A stretch of 14,889 nucleotides of DNA from CAZCGA01 sp964498075. GTDB lineage: Bacteria > Desulfobacterota > Binatia > HRBIN30. The stretch is taken from NCBI GenBank assembly GCA_964498075.1, contig CAZCGA010000148.1:1-14889 (forward strand), in the 5' to 3' direction. Position numbers and translations under genes: made by a program. Of this stretch, positions 1 through 8,100 are shown in pieces; position 1 is the first letter of the stretch, and each line of letters opens with the position of its first letter. The notes beneath the pieces were generated by a model that saw nothing but the letters and a program-made list of their open reading frames with translations, ran no database searches and was not told the DNA's origin.

Positions 1-804
1 AGTGATCCAGCGTGGCGAGCCGCCCGACAGCTTGGCAAGCGCCGCGTGGATCTGCGCGTGCGACGCTGCGTGGGCTTCCGCGTCGGCGCTCGAGGCGCGC
101 CCCGGCGCGGGCGCTGTCGCAGTCGACGGATGCGGTGCGGGCTGGCGATGTGCAACGGGTGCGTGATGAGGCGCATGCGTAGCCTGCGCCTCGAGCGGCC
201 CGCGGCGCCGCCGGCCACGCCGCCGCCGTGGCTTGGCTGTGGGCGGCGTGGCGGCGGGTTCGGCCGTGCTGCGCAGCGTCTGATACGAGACGCGCTTGAA
301 CACCACGCCCGCTGCGGCCGCCGCGTCGCCGACGGCGTCGAAGGCACGGTCGGCGGAGACGATCTCCAGCGTGTCGCCCGCTGCGGCGGTTGCCAGCCAA
401 CGGCCCGCCGAGACGGCGATCCAGAGGTCGCTCCAATCGCGTACGCCGGGCGCCGGAGCGCTATGCACCAGGTGCGCGCCGAGACTGGCAAGCAGACGGC
501 CCACGCGTGCGCCGATCGAGCGCCAGTTTCCCACCGCGGTCACCTGGGTGGGCTGCGCCGTGCGATCGATCGTGAGGTGCTCGAGCACGCGTAAGAGATC
601 CGCTTCGCTGCTCGTGTTCTCCACGTCGATGAAGACCGCGCGGCGCGGCACGGGTGCGGGCGCCGCCGCGGCGTGGCGCGGCACGGCAGGCGCCTTGGCG
701 CCGCGCGTCTTCGTTGCCTTTGCTGCCGGCGTACGTTTCGGAGCAGTCTTGGTGTGGCGTTTCTTCGGAGCCGGTGATTTCCGGGCAGGTTTCTTACGGT
801 CCAT
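1..804 (-). CDS. NYN/PIN-like (LabA/DUF88-type) domain protein, partial at window edge
   Basis: The minus strand is open from an ATG at 804 to the window edge, giving 268 codons with no stop, so the C-terminus is missing. Residues 1-50 are a Lys/Arg/Ala/Pro-rich tail that could bind nucleic acid. A NYN-like domain follows: AVFIDVENTSSEADLLRVLEHL supplies the first Asp of a PIN-type active site, then come DLWIAVSAGRWLA and IVSADRAFDAVGDAAAAAGV, matching the SxDxxF strand that holds the last acidic residues. After it lies a basic RRRRGRRRR patch and a low-complexity His/Ala/Pro linker, then a possible start of another helical domain (AQIHAALAKLSGGSPRW), perhaps LOTUS/OST-HTH-like, which cannot be confirmed here. 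NYN proteins are metal-dependent ribonuclease-like enzymes; the substrate is unknown. TAGGAC lies just before the ATG. The gene is divergent from tkt. Confidence 0.75.
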   Translation of the reverse strand, partial: MDRKKPARKSPAPKKRHTKTAPKRTPAAKATKTRGAKAPAVPRHAAAAPAPVPRRAVFIDVENTSSEADLLRVLEHLTIDRTAQPTQVTAVGNWRSIGARVGRLLASLGAHLVHSAPAPGVRDWSDLWIAVSAGRWLATAAAGDTLEIVSADRAFDAVGDAAAAAGVVFKRVSYQTLRSTAEPAATPPTAKPRRRRGRRRRGPLEAQATHAPHHAPVAHRQPAPHPSTATAPAPGRASSADAEAHAASHAQIHAALAKLSGGSPRWIT

Positions 805-907
805 GTCCTACTCTATGCGCGAATCGTGGTGCATGTCACCCCCCGCGACCCTCTCTTGTGGAAAGAGGGGGCGTGCATGCGCGGCGCGAATGCGTTAGAG
901 GAGGCGC

Positions 908-988
908 ATGCGAATCAGCGCTCGTTCGTGGAAACCGGGCTCGACGGCCACACGCGCCGGCGGGTCGCGCCGCAGGCGGCGAGCGTAA
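908..988 (+). CDS. Arg-rich 26-codon upstream ORF in the tkt leader
   Basis: An ATG at 908 follows GAGGAGG (898-904), a strong Shine-Dalgarno-like sequence with a short 3-nt spacer. The 26-residue peptide begins MRISARSWKPGS and ends with five consecutive Arg codons (two CGC, AGG, CGG, CGA) and Ala before TAA at 986-988. That stop shares two bases with the tkt Shine-Dalgarno (987-993), so ribosomes terminating here would sit on the tkt start region. The peptide could be a leader that couples or attenuates tkt translation. It is in a different frame from tkt. Short ORFs arise by chance in GC-rich DNA, so this is plausible but unproven. Confidence 0.35.
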   Translation: MRISARSWKPGSTATRAGGSRRRRRA

Positions 989-993
989 GGAGG
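987..993 (+). promoter_or_regulatory. Shine-Dalgarno deciding the tkt start
   Basis: AAGGAGG ends 5 nt before the GTG at 999. The same frame stays open upstream to 654, but that stretch lacks transketolase similarity and overlaps the divergent NYN gene. This site therefore fixes the start at 999. Confidence 0.75.
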
Positions 994-998
994 CAGCT

Positions 999-3032
999 GT
1001 GAGTGGGGCGGAGCGATCACTGGAGGTCCTGAGCATCAACACGATTCGGACGCTCGCCATGGATGCGGTGCAGAAGGCGAACTCCGGACACCCCGGGTTG
1101 CCGATGGGTGCCGCGCCCATGGCGTACGTGCTCTGGCAGCGACATCTGCAGCACAACCCCAGAGATCCTCACTGGCCGGACCGTGACCGCTTCGTGCTCT
1201 CCGCTGGCCATGGCAGCATGCTGCTCTACGCGTTGTTGCATCTCACCGGCTACGACCTGACGATGGACGATCTGCAATCGTTTCGGCAATGGGGCAGTCG
1301 CACGCCCGGGCACCCCGAAGCGCTGCTCACGCCCGGGGTCGAAGCCACGACCGGCCCGCTCGGTCAAGGCACGGCCAACGCCATCGGGATGGCGATCGCC
1401 GAGCGCCTTCTCGCGCATCGCTTCAACCGCCCCGGCCATACCATCGTCGACCACCGCACCTACGCCCTCGTGTCGGATGGCGATCTGATGGAAGGCGTCT
1501 CGGCGGAAGCCGCCTCCTTGGCCGGACACCTGCGGCTCGGGAAGGTGATCTACCTCTACGATTGCAACCACGTGTCGCTCGACGGACCGACGTCGCTGGC
1601 CTTCTCCACGGAAGATGTCGCCGCCCGCTACCGCGCGTACGGCTGGCACGTGCAGCACGTCGCCGACGGCAACACCGACCTCGATGGCATCGAGGCGGCG
1701 ATCCGTGCGGCGCAGGCGGACACCGCGCGGCCGTCGCTCATCGTCGTCGAGACCACCATCGGCTATGGCGCGCCGCACAAGCAAGGGACGTCGGAAGCAC
1801 ACGGGAGCCCGCTCGGCGTCGAGGAAGTTGCATTGGCGAAGCAGGCCCTGGGCTGGGACCCACAGCATTTCTTCACCATCCCGCCGGAAGTGCTGACGCA
1901 TTTCCGTGCGGCGGTCGAGCGCGGCGCGCGCGCGCAGGAAGCGTGGCGCGCTCGCTTTGCAGCCTATCAAGGCGCCCACCCCGACTTGGCGGAGGAGTGG
2001 CGCCGCACGCTGTTGGGCGCGCTGCCGGCGGGATGGGATGCGGAGCTGCCGGCGTGGAAGGCGGGGGACGCCGTCCCCACGCGGCAGGCCGGCGGCAAGG
2101 TGATGAACACCATCGCGGCGCGTGTGCCGTGGCTCGTGGGCGGCGACGCCGACCTGGCGGTCTCGACGACGACGGCGTTGAAGGACGCCGGGTCGTTCGA
2201 CGGGCAGAGCGGTTCCGGCCGCAACTTCCACTTCGGCGTCCGCGAGCACGCCATGGGCTCCATCGCCAACGGCATGGCGTTCCACGGCGGCGCCCGGCCC
2301 TTCGTCGCCACCTTCTTCGTGTTCTCCGATTACATGCGGCCGGCGGTGCGCTTGGCCGCGCTCAACGAGCTGCCGGTGATCTACGCGTGGACGCACGACT
2401 CGATCGGCGTCGGCGAAGACGGTCCGACGCATCAACCGATCGAGCACCTGATGGCGTTGCGCGCCATGCCGAATCTTTCGGTCGTGCGGCCGTGCGATGC
2501 CGGCGAAACGGTGGAGGCGTGGCGCTGGGCGATGACCCATGGCGGCGGCCCGGTGGCGTTGATCCTCACACGACAGAAGGTGCCGGTGCTCGATCGCGCC
2601 CGACTCGGCGCCGCCGCCGGGCTGGCGCGCGGCGCCTACGTGCTCGCCGATGCGCCGGGCGGCGCGCCGCAGGCGATCATCATCGCCAGCGGCTCGGAGG
2701 TCCACCCCGCGATCGCGGCGCATGACCTGCTGGGCAAAGAAGGCATTCGGACGCGCGTTGTTTCGCTGCCGTGCTGGGAAGCGTTCGCGGCGCAGGACGA
2801 GGCCTATCGCGAGTCGGTGCTGCCAGCGGCGGTGAAGGCGCGGGTGTCGGTCGAAGCGGGCACCACGTTCGGCTGGCATCGTTGGATCGGCGACGCCGGC
2901 ATTGCCGTCGGCATCGACCGCTTCGGCGCCTCGGCGCCGGGCGAGATCAACATGGAAAAGCTCGGATTCACAGCCGAGCACGTGGCGCGTGCCGTGCGTA
3001 CGGTCCTGGAACGCACGCGTGCCGCGGCGTGA
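999..3032 (+). CDS. tkt: Transketolase
   Basis: This 677-aa protein is a normal-length transketolase, the thiamine-diphosphate and divalent-metal enzyme that moves two-carbon ketol units between sugar phosphates in the pentose phosphate or Calvin pathway. Landmarks run in family order: KANSGHPGLPMG near residue 26 (His31), GPLGQG, and the ThDP/metal segment SDGDLMEG at 159-166 (Asp160) through YDCNHVSLDG (Asn190). The pyrimidine domain has FHFGVREHAMG with the catalytic Glu at 416, then YAWTHDSIGVGEDGPTHQP, and a C-terminal domain with ASGSEVHPAIAA. Numbering is offset about +5 from the E. coli enzyme throughout, so no large indel precedes the catalytic Glu. GTG at 999 has a strong SD. The gene is monocistronic as seen, converging on the short-chain dehydrogenase gene. 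No key residue appears lost. Confidence 0.96.
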   Translation: MSGAERSLEVLSINTIRTLAMDAVQKANSGHPGLPMGAAPMAYVLWQRHLQHNPRDPHWPDRDRFVLSAGHGSMLLYALLHLTGYDLTMDDLQSFRQWGSRTPGHPEALLTPGVEATTGPLGQGTANAIGMAIAERLLAHRFNRPGHTIVDHRTYALVSDGDLMEGVSAEAASLAGHLRLGKVIYLYDCNHVSLDGPTSLAFSTEDVAARYRAYGWHVQHVADGNTDLDGIEAAIRAAQADTARPSLIVVETTIGYGAPHKQGTSEAHGSPLGVEEVALAKQALGWDPQHFFTIPPEVLTHFRAAVERGARAQEAWRARFAAYQGAHPDLAEEWRRTLLGALPAGWDAELPAWKAGDAVPTRQAGGKVMNTIAARVPWLVGGDADLAVSTTTALKDAGSFDGQSGSGRNFHFGVREHAMGSIANGMAFHGGARPFVATFFVFSDYMRPAVRLAALNELPVIYAWTHDSIGVGEDGPTHQPIEHLMALRAMPNLSVVRPCDAGETVEAWRWAMTHGGGPVALILTRQKVPVLDRARLGAAAGLARGAYVLADAPGGAPQAIIIASGSEVHPAIAAHDLLGKEGIRTRVVSLPCWEAFAAQDEAYRESVLPAAVKARVSVEAGTTFGWHRWIGDAGIAVGIDRFGASAPGEINMEKLGFTAEHVARAVRTVLERTRAAA

Positions 3033-3044
3033 GTGGTGGTCGTT

Positions 3045-3153
3045 GTAGGGGCGAGGCATTTCCGATCGCTCCGGCTTCGCCGTCCCCTGGTTTGCTGCAG
3101 CGTGCGGATTCGACGCCTACACGTGCACACCAACGGAAATGCCTCGCCCCTAC
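3045..3153. repeat. 109-bp element with perfect 20-nt inverted ends (REP/MITE-like or bidirectional terminator)
   Basis: The left arm GTAGGGGCGAGGCATTTCCG (3045-3064) is the exact reverse complement of 3134-3153, with a 69-nt spacer that has no ORF worth calling. The element begins 12 nt after the tkt stop and overlaps the last bases of the convergent dehydrogenase gene, whose TAG at 3150-3152 is part of the right arm. GTAGGGGCGAGGC-type inverted ends recur in dispersed non-autonomous repeats of some high-GC environmental bacteria; that is recollection, not a search. With no T-run next to the stem, an intrinsic terminator is possible but not the only reading. Confidence 0.7.
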
Positions 3154-3983
3154 GCCATGAACAGGCCGCCGTTCACGTCGAGGCTGACGCCGTTGATGTA
3201 CGACGCGTCATCTGATGCGAGGAAGGCGATGGCGGCGGCTTGCTCGTCGGGTGTGGAGAGCCGCTTGATCGGCATGAAGTAGTTGTAGGCGGCGATGCGC
3301 ACAGCGCGCGCTTGCGCTTCCGCCTCGGAGCGTGCGGCGTCGACGCCGCCGGCGCGCAGCATCGGTGTATCGACGCCCCCGGGGCAGATGGCGTTGACGC
3401 GGACGCCGCGCGGACCGTAGTCGAACGCCAGGTGCCGCGTCATGCCGAGCAGCGCCGCCTTGCTGGTCGTGTAGGCGAGCCCGCCGTTGGCACTCTTCGA
3501 GCGCCCCGCCATAGACGACACGGTGACGATCGCGCCGCGGCCGCGTGCCGCCATGCCGGGGAGTACGGCGCGGCACCAGTAGAACGCCCCGTTGACGTTC
3601 ACCGCCATCACCAGATCCCAGCGGGCGTCATCGAGCGCCTCGATGCCTTCGAGGCCGGCGGTATCGCCGATACCGGCGACATTGGCGAGGACGTCGATCG
3701 GTCCGAGATCGCTAGCGATCGCCTGCGCCGTCGTTGCGACCTCGGTGCCGCGCGCGATATCGCAGCCGTAGCCACGCGCTGCGCCGCCGCGCGTAGCGAT
3801 CTCCCGTGCGACGGCCTCCGCACCCTCACGGTTCCGATCGATGACTGCCACCGTGGCGCCCTCGCGCACCAAGCGGATCGCCGTCGCGCGTCCAATGCCA
3901 CTCGCCGCGCCGGTGACCGCCGCGACACGACCGGTAAACCGATCGGGCCACACGGAAACGCTCCAGCTGTTCTCTCCATTCAT
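3150..3983 (-). CDS. Short-chain dehydrogenase/reductase (SDR family)
   Basis: From ATG 3983 this gives 277 aa, a usual classical SDR length plus a short N-terminal tail. The Rossmann motif TGAASGIG is at residues 24-31. Asp49 ends strand beta-2 (VAVID), which in this family usually means preference for NAD(H) over NADP(H). The NAG-type motif is NVAG (101-104), the active-site Ser is in VSSMAG (about Ser157), and YTTSK gives Tyr171 and Lys175. PGGVDTPM and a C-terminal SYINGVSLDVNGGLF complete the fold, so the enzyme looks catalytically competent; its substrate cannot be read from sequence. An in-frame GTG at 4037 lies 2 nt after the phosphoesterase stop and would add 18 residues, so the start is uncertain. 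The two genes probably form an operon. The stop lies inside an inverted repeat. Confidence 0.92.
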   Translation of the reverse strand: MNGENSWSVSVWPDRFTGRVAAVTGAASGIGRATAIRLVREGATVAVIDRNREGAEAVAREIATRGGAARGYGCDIARGTEVATTAQAIASDLGPIDVLANVAGIGDTAGLEGIEALDDARWDLVMAVNVNGAFYWCRAVLPGMAARGRGAIVTVSSMAGRSKSANGGLAYTTSKAALLGMTRHLAFDYGPRGVRVNAICPGGVDTPMLRAGGVDAARSEAEAQARAVRIAAYNYFMPIKRLSTPDEQAAAIAFLASDDASYINGVSLDVNGGLFMA

Positions 3984-4039
3984 GGATCGTTGCTCTACTG
4001 CGTTCCGCCCCCAGGCTGCAACCGGGAGCGGTTTCACGC

Positions 4040-4633
4040 CTACAAGCGCACCAGCTCGACCGTTGCCACGCGGTCGCGCACGTCGAGGATCGCGATGGTG
4101 CCCAAGCCGCTCGCTCCACGCTTCGCGGGTAACGTGGCACTGCCGGGGTTGATGAAGAGCACGCCGTCGTGGTGCGCCACGATGTCCTGGTGCGTTGCGC
4201 CGAAGGCAACGACGTCGACGGCGCGCCCGAACGTGGCGCGCAGCCCGTCCGCCAGTGGCTTGTCCGCGAACGCCAGACGCCCGCCTTCGGTGCCGGCAAT
4301 GCCGGCGCTGGCGAGATCGAACAGGGCGCCGATGGTCAAGCCGCCCACTTCGATCACGCGGGTGGCGGCGATACGCGGATCTTGCGGCGGGTCGTCCCCA
4401 CCGCGCGTGGCGATGACCGGGGCGACGCGCTCCAACTTGTCGAGCGCGGCGGCCTCGCCCATGTCACCGAGATGCACGATGAGGTCGACACCGCCGAACG
4501 CGTCGACGACGACCGCGGGCAAGTCGGGTCCGCCGGTGGGGTGGTAGTGGGTATCTGCCAGAAAACCGATCCGTGTGCTGTTTCCTGCCGGTGTCGTGAT
4601 CCGTGTCGTGTCCATGGTGGCGGTGTACAACAC
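4040..4633 (-). CDS. YfcE/MJ0936-like calcineurin-type phosphoesterase, degenerate metal site
   Basis: This 197-aa protein has the small single-domain layout of YfcE-like phosphodiesterases. Visible motifs are GFLADTHYH (Asp27, His29), HLGDMG (Asp57) and NPGSATLPAKRG near the C-terminus. Several expected metal ligands differ. The usual GN(x)D is RGGDD, so Gly79 replaces Asn. The central HG(H) segment after the third strand reads GGLTIGALFDL with no His. The final GHTH is GATH, keeping only His148. Activity may be changed or lost. The start is uncertain: a GTG at 4633 directly follows CAGGA, and an ATG six codons later at 4615 is the alternative. It lies just upstream of the dehydrogenase gene on the same strand, 2 nt from a possible GTG start. 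Confidence 0.82.
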   Translation of the reverse strand: MLYTATMDTTRITTPAGNSTRIGFLADTHYHPTGGPDLPAVVVDAFGGVDLIVHLGDMGEAAALDKLERVAPVIATRGGDDPPQDPRIAATRVIEVGGLTIGALFDLASAGIAGTEGGRLAFADKPLADGLRATFGRAVDVVAFGATHQDIVAHHDGVLFINPGSATLPAKRGASGLGTIAILDVRDRVATVELVRL

Positions 4634-4795
4634 TCCTGCGCCGATGGCTTCTTCGATCTTGCTAATTCCGTGCGGCTGCGGTGCGGAACTGCGAGGGCGT
4701 CACGCCGCAAGGCTGTCATCAATGTCGTGCTGAGGTCAAGCGGCGCGCGAGCGCTTGCCAGCGCCTCGGAACGTCTCTACAAGACCAGTCAGCCC

Positions 4796-5161
4796 ATGCC
4801 CACGCTGCTGATCGTCGAAGACGAGGCCGCAATTGCGCAGTACGCCTGGCCAGGCAACGTCCGGGAGATTGCCAACGCGATGGAACGCGTGGTGCTGTTC
4901 TCGGACAACGATCCGGTACGTGCAGAGGACGTCGGCGTCACGGCGGCTGCAGCGGCGACGGTGCACGTCGCGGCGGTCCCGTCGGGGGAGATTCAGATTG
5001 ATTTTCCCGACAGCGGCGTGTCGCCCGAAGCGGTGGAGCGCGCGCTGCTCATGCGCGCCCTCGAAAAGTCAGCCGGGAACCACAGCGCCGCGGCGCGCCT
5101 GCTCGGCGTCTCCCGCGACACGCTGCGATACCGGATGGAGAAGTTCGGGCTGGGCGAGTAG
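4796..5161 (+). pseudogene. Internally deleted NtrC-family response regulator (receiver start fused to AAA+ end and Fis HTH)
   Basis: From ATG 4796 the 121-aa product begins MPTLLIVEDEAAIAQ, the first strand and acidic pair of a receiver domain, then passes at residue 16 (base 4841) directly into YAWPGNVREIANAMERVV, the last part of a sigma-54 AAA+ domain. A DNA-binding tail with GNHSAAARLLGVSRDTLRYR follows and ends at TAG 5161. A full NtrC-type regulator has roughly 440-470 residues, so some 330-350 are absent: the phospho-acceptor Asp, Walker A and B, and GAFTGA are all missing, yet the frame is kept. No convincing SD precedes the ATG. It is probably a deletion remnant, though a small DNA-binding protein could still be made. 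It converges on the FG-GAP gene with a 16-nt gap. Confidence 0.75.
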
Positions 5162-5177
5162 CGCGGCGACTCCGGGC

Positions 5178-8100
5178 TCACGGCGTGCGGCCGCGGACGG
5201 CAGCGGTCAGATCGGCCGCGGTGATCTGTCCGTCGCCATTGACGTCGGCCTCGGCACCCGAGACGATGCTGCCACCGCCGCAGCTGTCTGCGGCCGCGGC
5301 GTCGCCGTCGAAGAGTTCCGCCACCAACTGGCGCAGGTCGCTGGCCGTCACCACGCCGTCACGGTTGAGGTCGCCCGGCCGCACCTGCACCGGCGAGACG
5401 TTCGTCCCGACGACGATGGACTGTGAGGCCGGCGCCGTCAGCACAACGTCCGGCAGGCGGTCGCCGTTGAAGTCGGCAACGATGAGTGCCGGCGTGCTCT
5501 CACCCTGCTCCGTGCGGCCAGTGAGCTGGAAGCTGCCGTCGCCGCGACCGAGTAGGATCGCCAGTGTCCCGCGGGCTTGATCCAGGGCGATCAGATCCGC
5601 CCACCCGTCGCCGTTCATGTCGGCCCGTGCCAGACGCGAGGCCATGACACCGCTGGTCACCACAGCCGTGCGGCTCAGGCCACCCGCTGCGCCGGCAAAC
5701 ACACGCACCGTCTGATCGCCGGCGTCCGCCACGGCGATATCCAGCCACCCATCGCCGGTAAAATCACCGATCGCGATCGCCAGCGGCTGACTGCCCGGCA
5801 ACATGCGGTCGCCGGCAAAGCGTCCGGCCCCCAGGCCGCGGTACACCTGCACCGCGTGCTGCGCCGGCACCGCCACCACCAGATCGTCGACGCCGTCGCC
5901 GGTGACGTCCGCCACCACCAAGTCGGCCACACGCGCTCCCAGCTCCACCGTGCTCAACGGCTCGAAGCCGCCGCCACCACGGCCGCGCAGCAGCACCACG
6001 CCGCTGGGGGTTGTCGCGAGCACGTCGGGCACGCCATCCCCGGTCACATCGCGCACCACGAGCTGCTCCGGCGCGTTGGTCGTCGTGCTGGGACCGGCGT
6101 GCAGCTGGTGCCGGCCGTTGCCCAGGGCGACGAGGATCCGGTTGCCGCTCGGGTTCGCGGCCACCACGTCGAGCGCGCCGTCGCCATCGACGTCGGCAGC
6201 CACCATGTCGCTCAGGCCGCCGCTGCCGTCGGGGAAGTCGAGCTGCGTGGCAAAGGTGAAGCCGCCCTGACCATCGCCGTGCAACAGCTCGAGCCGCGGC
6301 TCCTGCTGATCACCCAGGACGAGATCCAGATCGGCGCCGGCTGCGGCGGCGCCGCCGGTCGAGCTGCTCTCGTCCGTGCCGTAGCTGCCTGCTGTGGCCG
6401 GGCCGGGTGTGACGCTCGCAGGGGCCCGGGTAGTGCGGATGCAGGCGCCGCTGAGGCAACCGCGCAGCGTTGCCGTCGGGGTGGGGGTCGCCGTCGCAGT
6501 CGGAGTCGTCGACCGTGTCGGCGTTGGCGTCGATGTCGCCGTCCGTGTGGCGCTGGGTGTCACCGTGGCCGTGCTGGTGGCTGTGCGAGTCGGAGTGTCG
6601 GTCGGCGTGGCAGCTGGGGTGGTGCTGGGAGTCGCCGTTCGGCTTGCTGTCGCACTGGGGGTCGCCGTCGGACTGTGCGTTGGTGTGCGGGTGGCGGTGC
6701 TGCTGGGTGTAGTGGTCGGGCTGGGAGTCGGCGTCGAGGTAGCCGTCTGCGTCGAGGTGTGAGTGGGTGTTCCCGTGTGAGTGGGCGTCGGCGTTTTCGT
6801 TGGGGTCAGCGTCGGCGTTTCGGTTGGGGTGGAAGTGAGGGTGGCCGTCTGCGTCGGTGTGCGCGTCGGTGTGCCGGTGGGTGTCGCGGTCGAGGAGTTG
6901 GTCGGAGTCAGAGTTGTGGTCGCGGTGGGTGTCAGCGTTGGGGTCTGAGTCGGGGTCGACGTCGGTGTCCCCGTGCGGGTTGACGTTGGCGTGGCTACCG
7001 CAGTGATGGTGCCGGTGCGTGTCGGGGTTTGGGTCAGCGTGGTCGTAGCGGTCGGCGTCGTCGTGGGTGTCGCGGTCGCGGTAGCCGAGGCCGTGTTCGT
7101 TGGTGTGATGGTAGGCGTGCGCGTCGGGGTGTCGGTGGGGGTGCTCGTCGCTGTTGCTGTCGGGGTGCTGGAGGGTGTTGCGGAGGCTGTCCGCGTCGCG
7201 GTGTGAGTCGCGACGCCGGTGAGGGTTGCCGTTGCCGTCGGTGTCGTGCTCGGGCTGGGCGTGGGCGTCGTGCTCGGCGTTGCGCTTGGCGGGCGCGTTG
7301 CGGTCGAGGTCGGTGTGTCCGTCAGCGTCGGGGTGGCGGTCGGGGTCCTCGTGGCCGTCGTTGTCGGTGTGTTCGTCAAGCTCGGCGTTGCCGTCGGCGT
7401 CGCGGTCGGTGTTGCGGTGGGCGTGCGCGTCGGACTTTGCGTCGGCGCGTTGGAGAAGGTCGGCGTTGCCGTTGGGGTCCTGGTCGGTGTCGCGGTTGGT
7501 GTGGCAGTCGGCGTTGCAGAGGGTGTGCGGGTGGGGCTTTGCGTCGGCGTGCTGGTGAAGGTCGGCGTTGCCGTCGGTGTCCTGGTCGGTGTCGCGGTTG
7601 GTGTGGCTGTCGGTGTTGCAGGGGGTGTGCGGGTGGGGCTTTGCGTCGGTGTACTGGTGATGGTCGGCGTTGCCGTCAGTGTCCTGGTCGGTGTGGCGGT
7701 TGGTGTGGCTGTCGGTGTCGCAGGGGGTGTGCGGGTGGGGCTTTGCGTCGGCGTACTGGAGAAGGTCGGCGTTGCCGTCGGTGTCCTGGTCGGCGTCGCG
7801 GTTGATGTGCTGCTGGGTCTTGCGGTCTGCGTGCGCGTTGGCGTGAGCGTCAGCGTGCCCGTCGGGGTGCGCGTCGGGGTGAGCGACGGTGTCGCCGTAG
7901 GTGTTCTGGTCGGCGTCGCCATTGGTGTGTTGGTGGGTGTTGCGGTTGGCGTGCGCGTTGGCGTGAGTGTCGGAGTGCGCGTCGGTGTCCGCGTAGACGT
8001 AGGCGTCGGCGTGAGCGTCGGAGTCCGAGTAGGGGTCGATGAGGGCAACGGTGTCGAGGTTGGTGTGCTCGTTGGAGTCGGCAGGTTGAGTTGTGTCCAG

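Noticed and set aside
654..998. N-terminal extension of the transketolase frame
   Set aside because: No family similarity, overlaps the divergent NYN gene, and a strong SD lies just before GTG 999.
1017..3059. Long minus-strand frame opposite transketolase
   Set aside because: High-GC mirror frame with Arg/His-rich composition and no motif.
7400..7800. CRISPR-like array from the regular 102-bp spacing
   Set aside because: Units are contiguous and coding, without distinct spacers and conserved short repeats.
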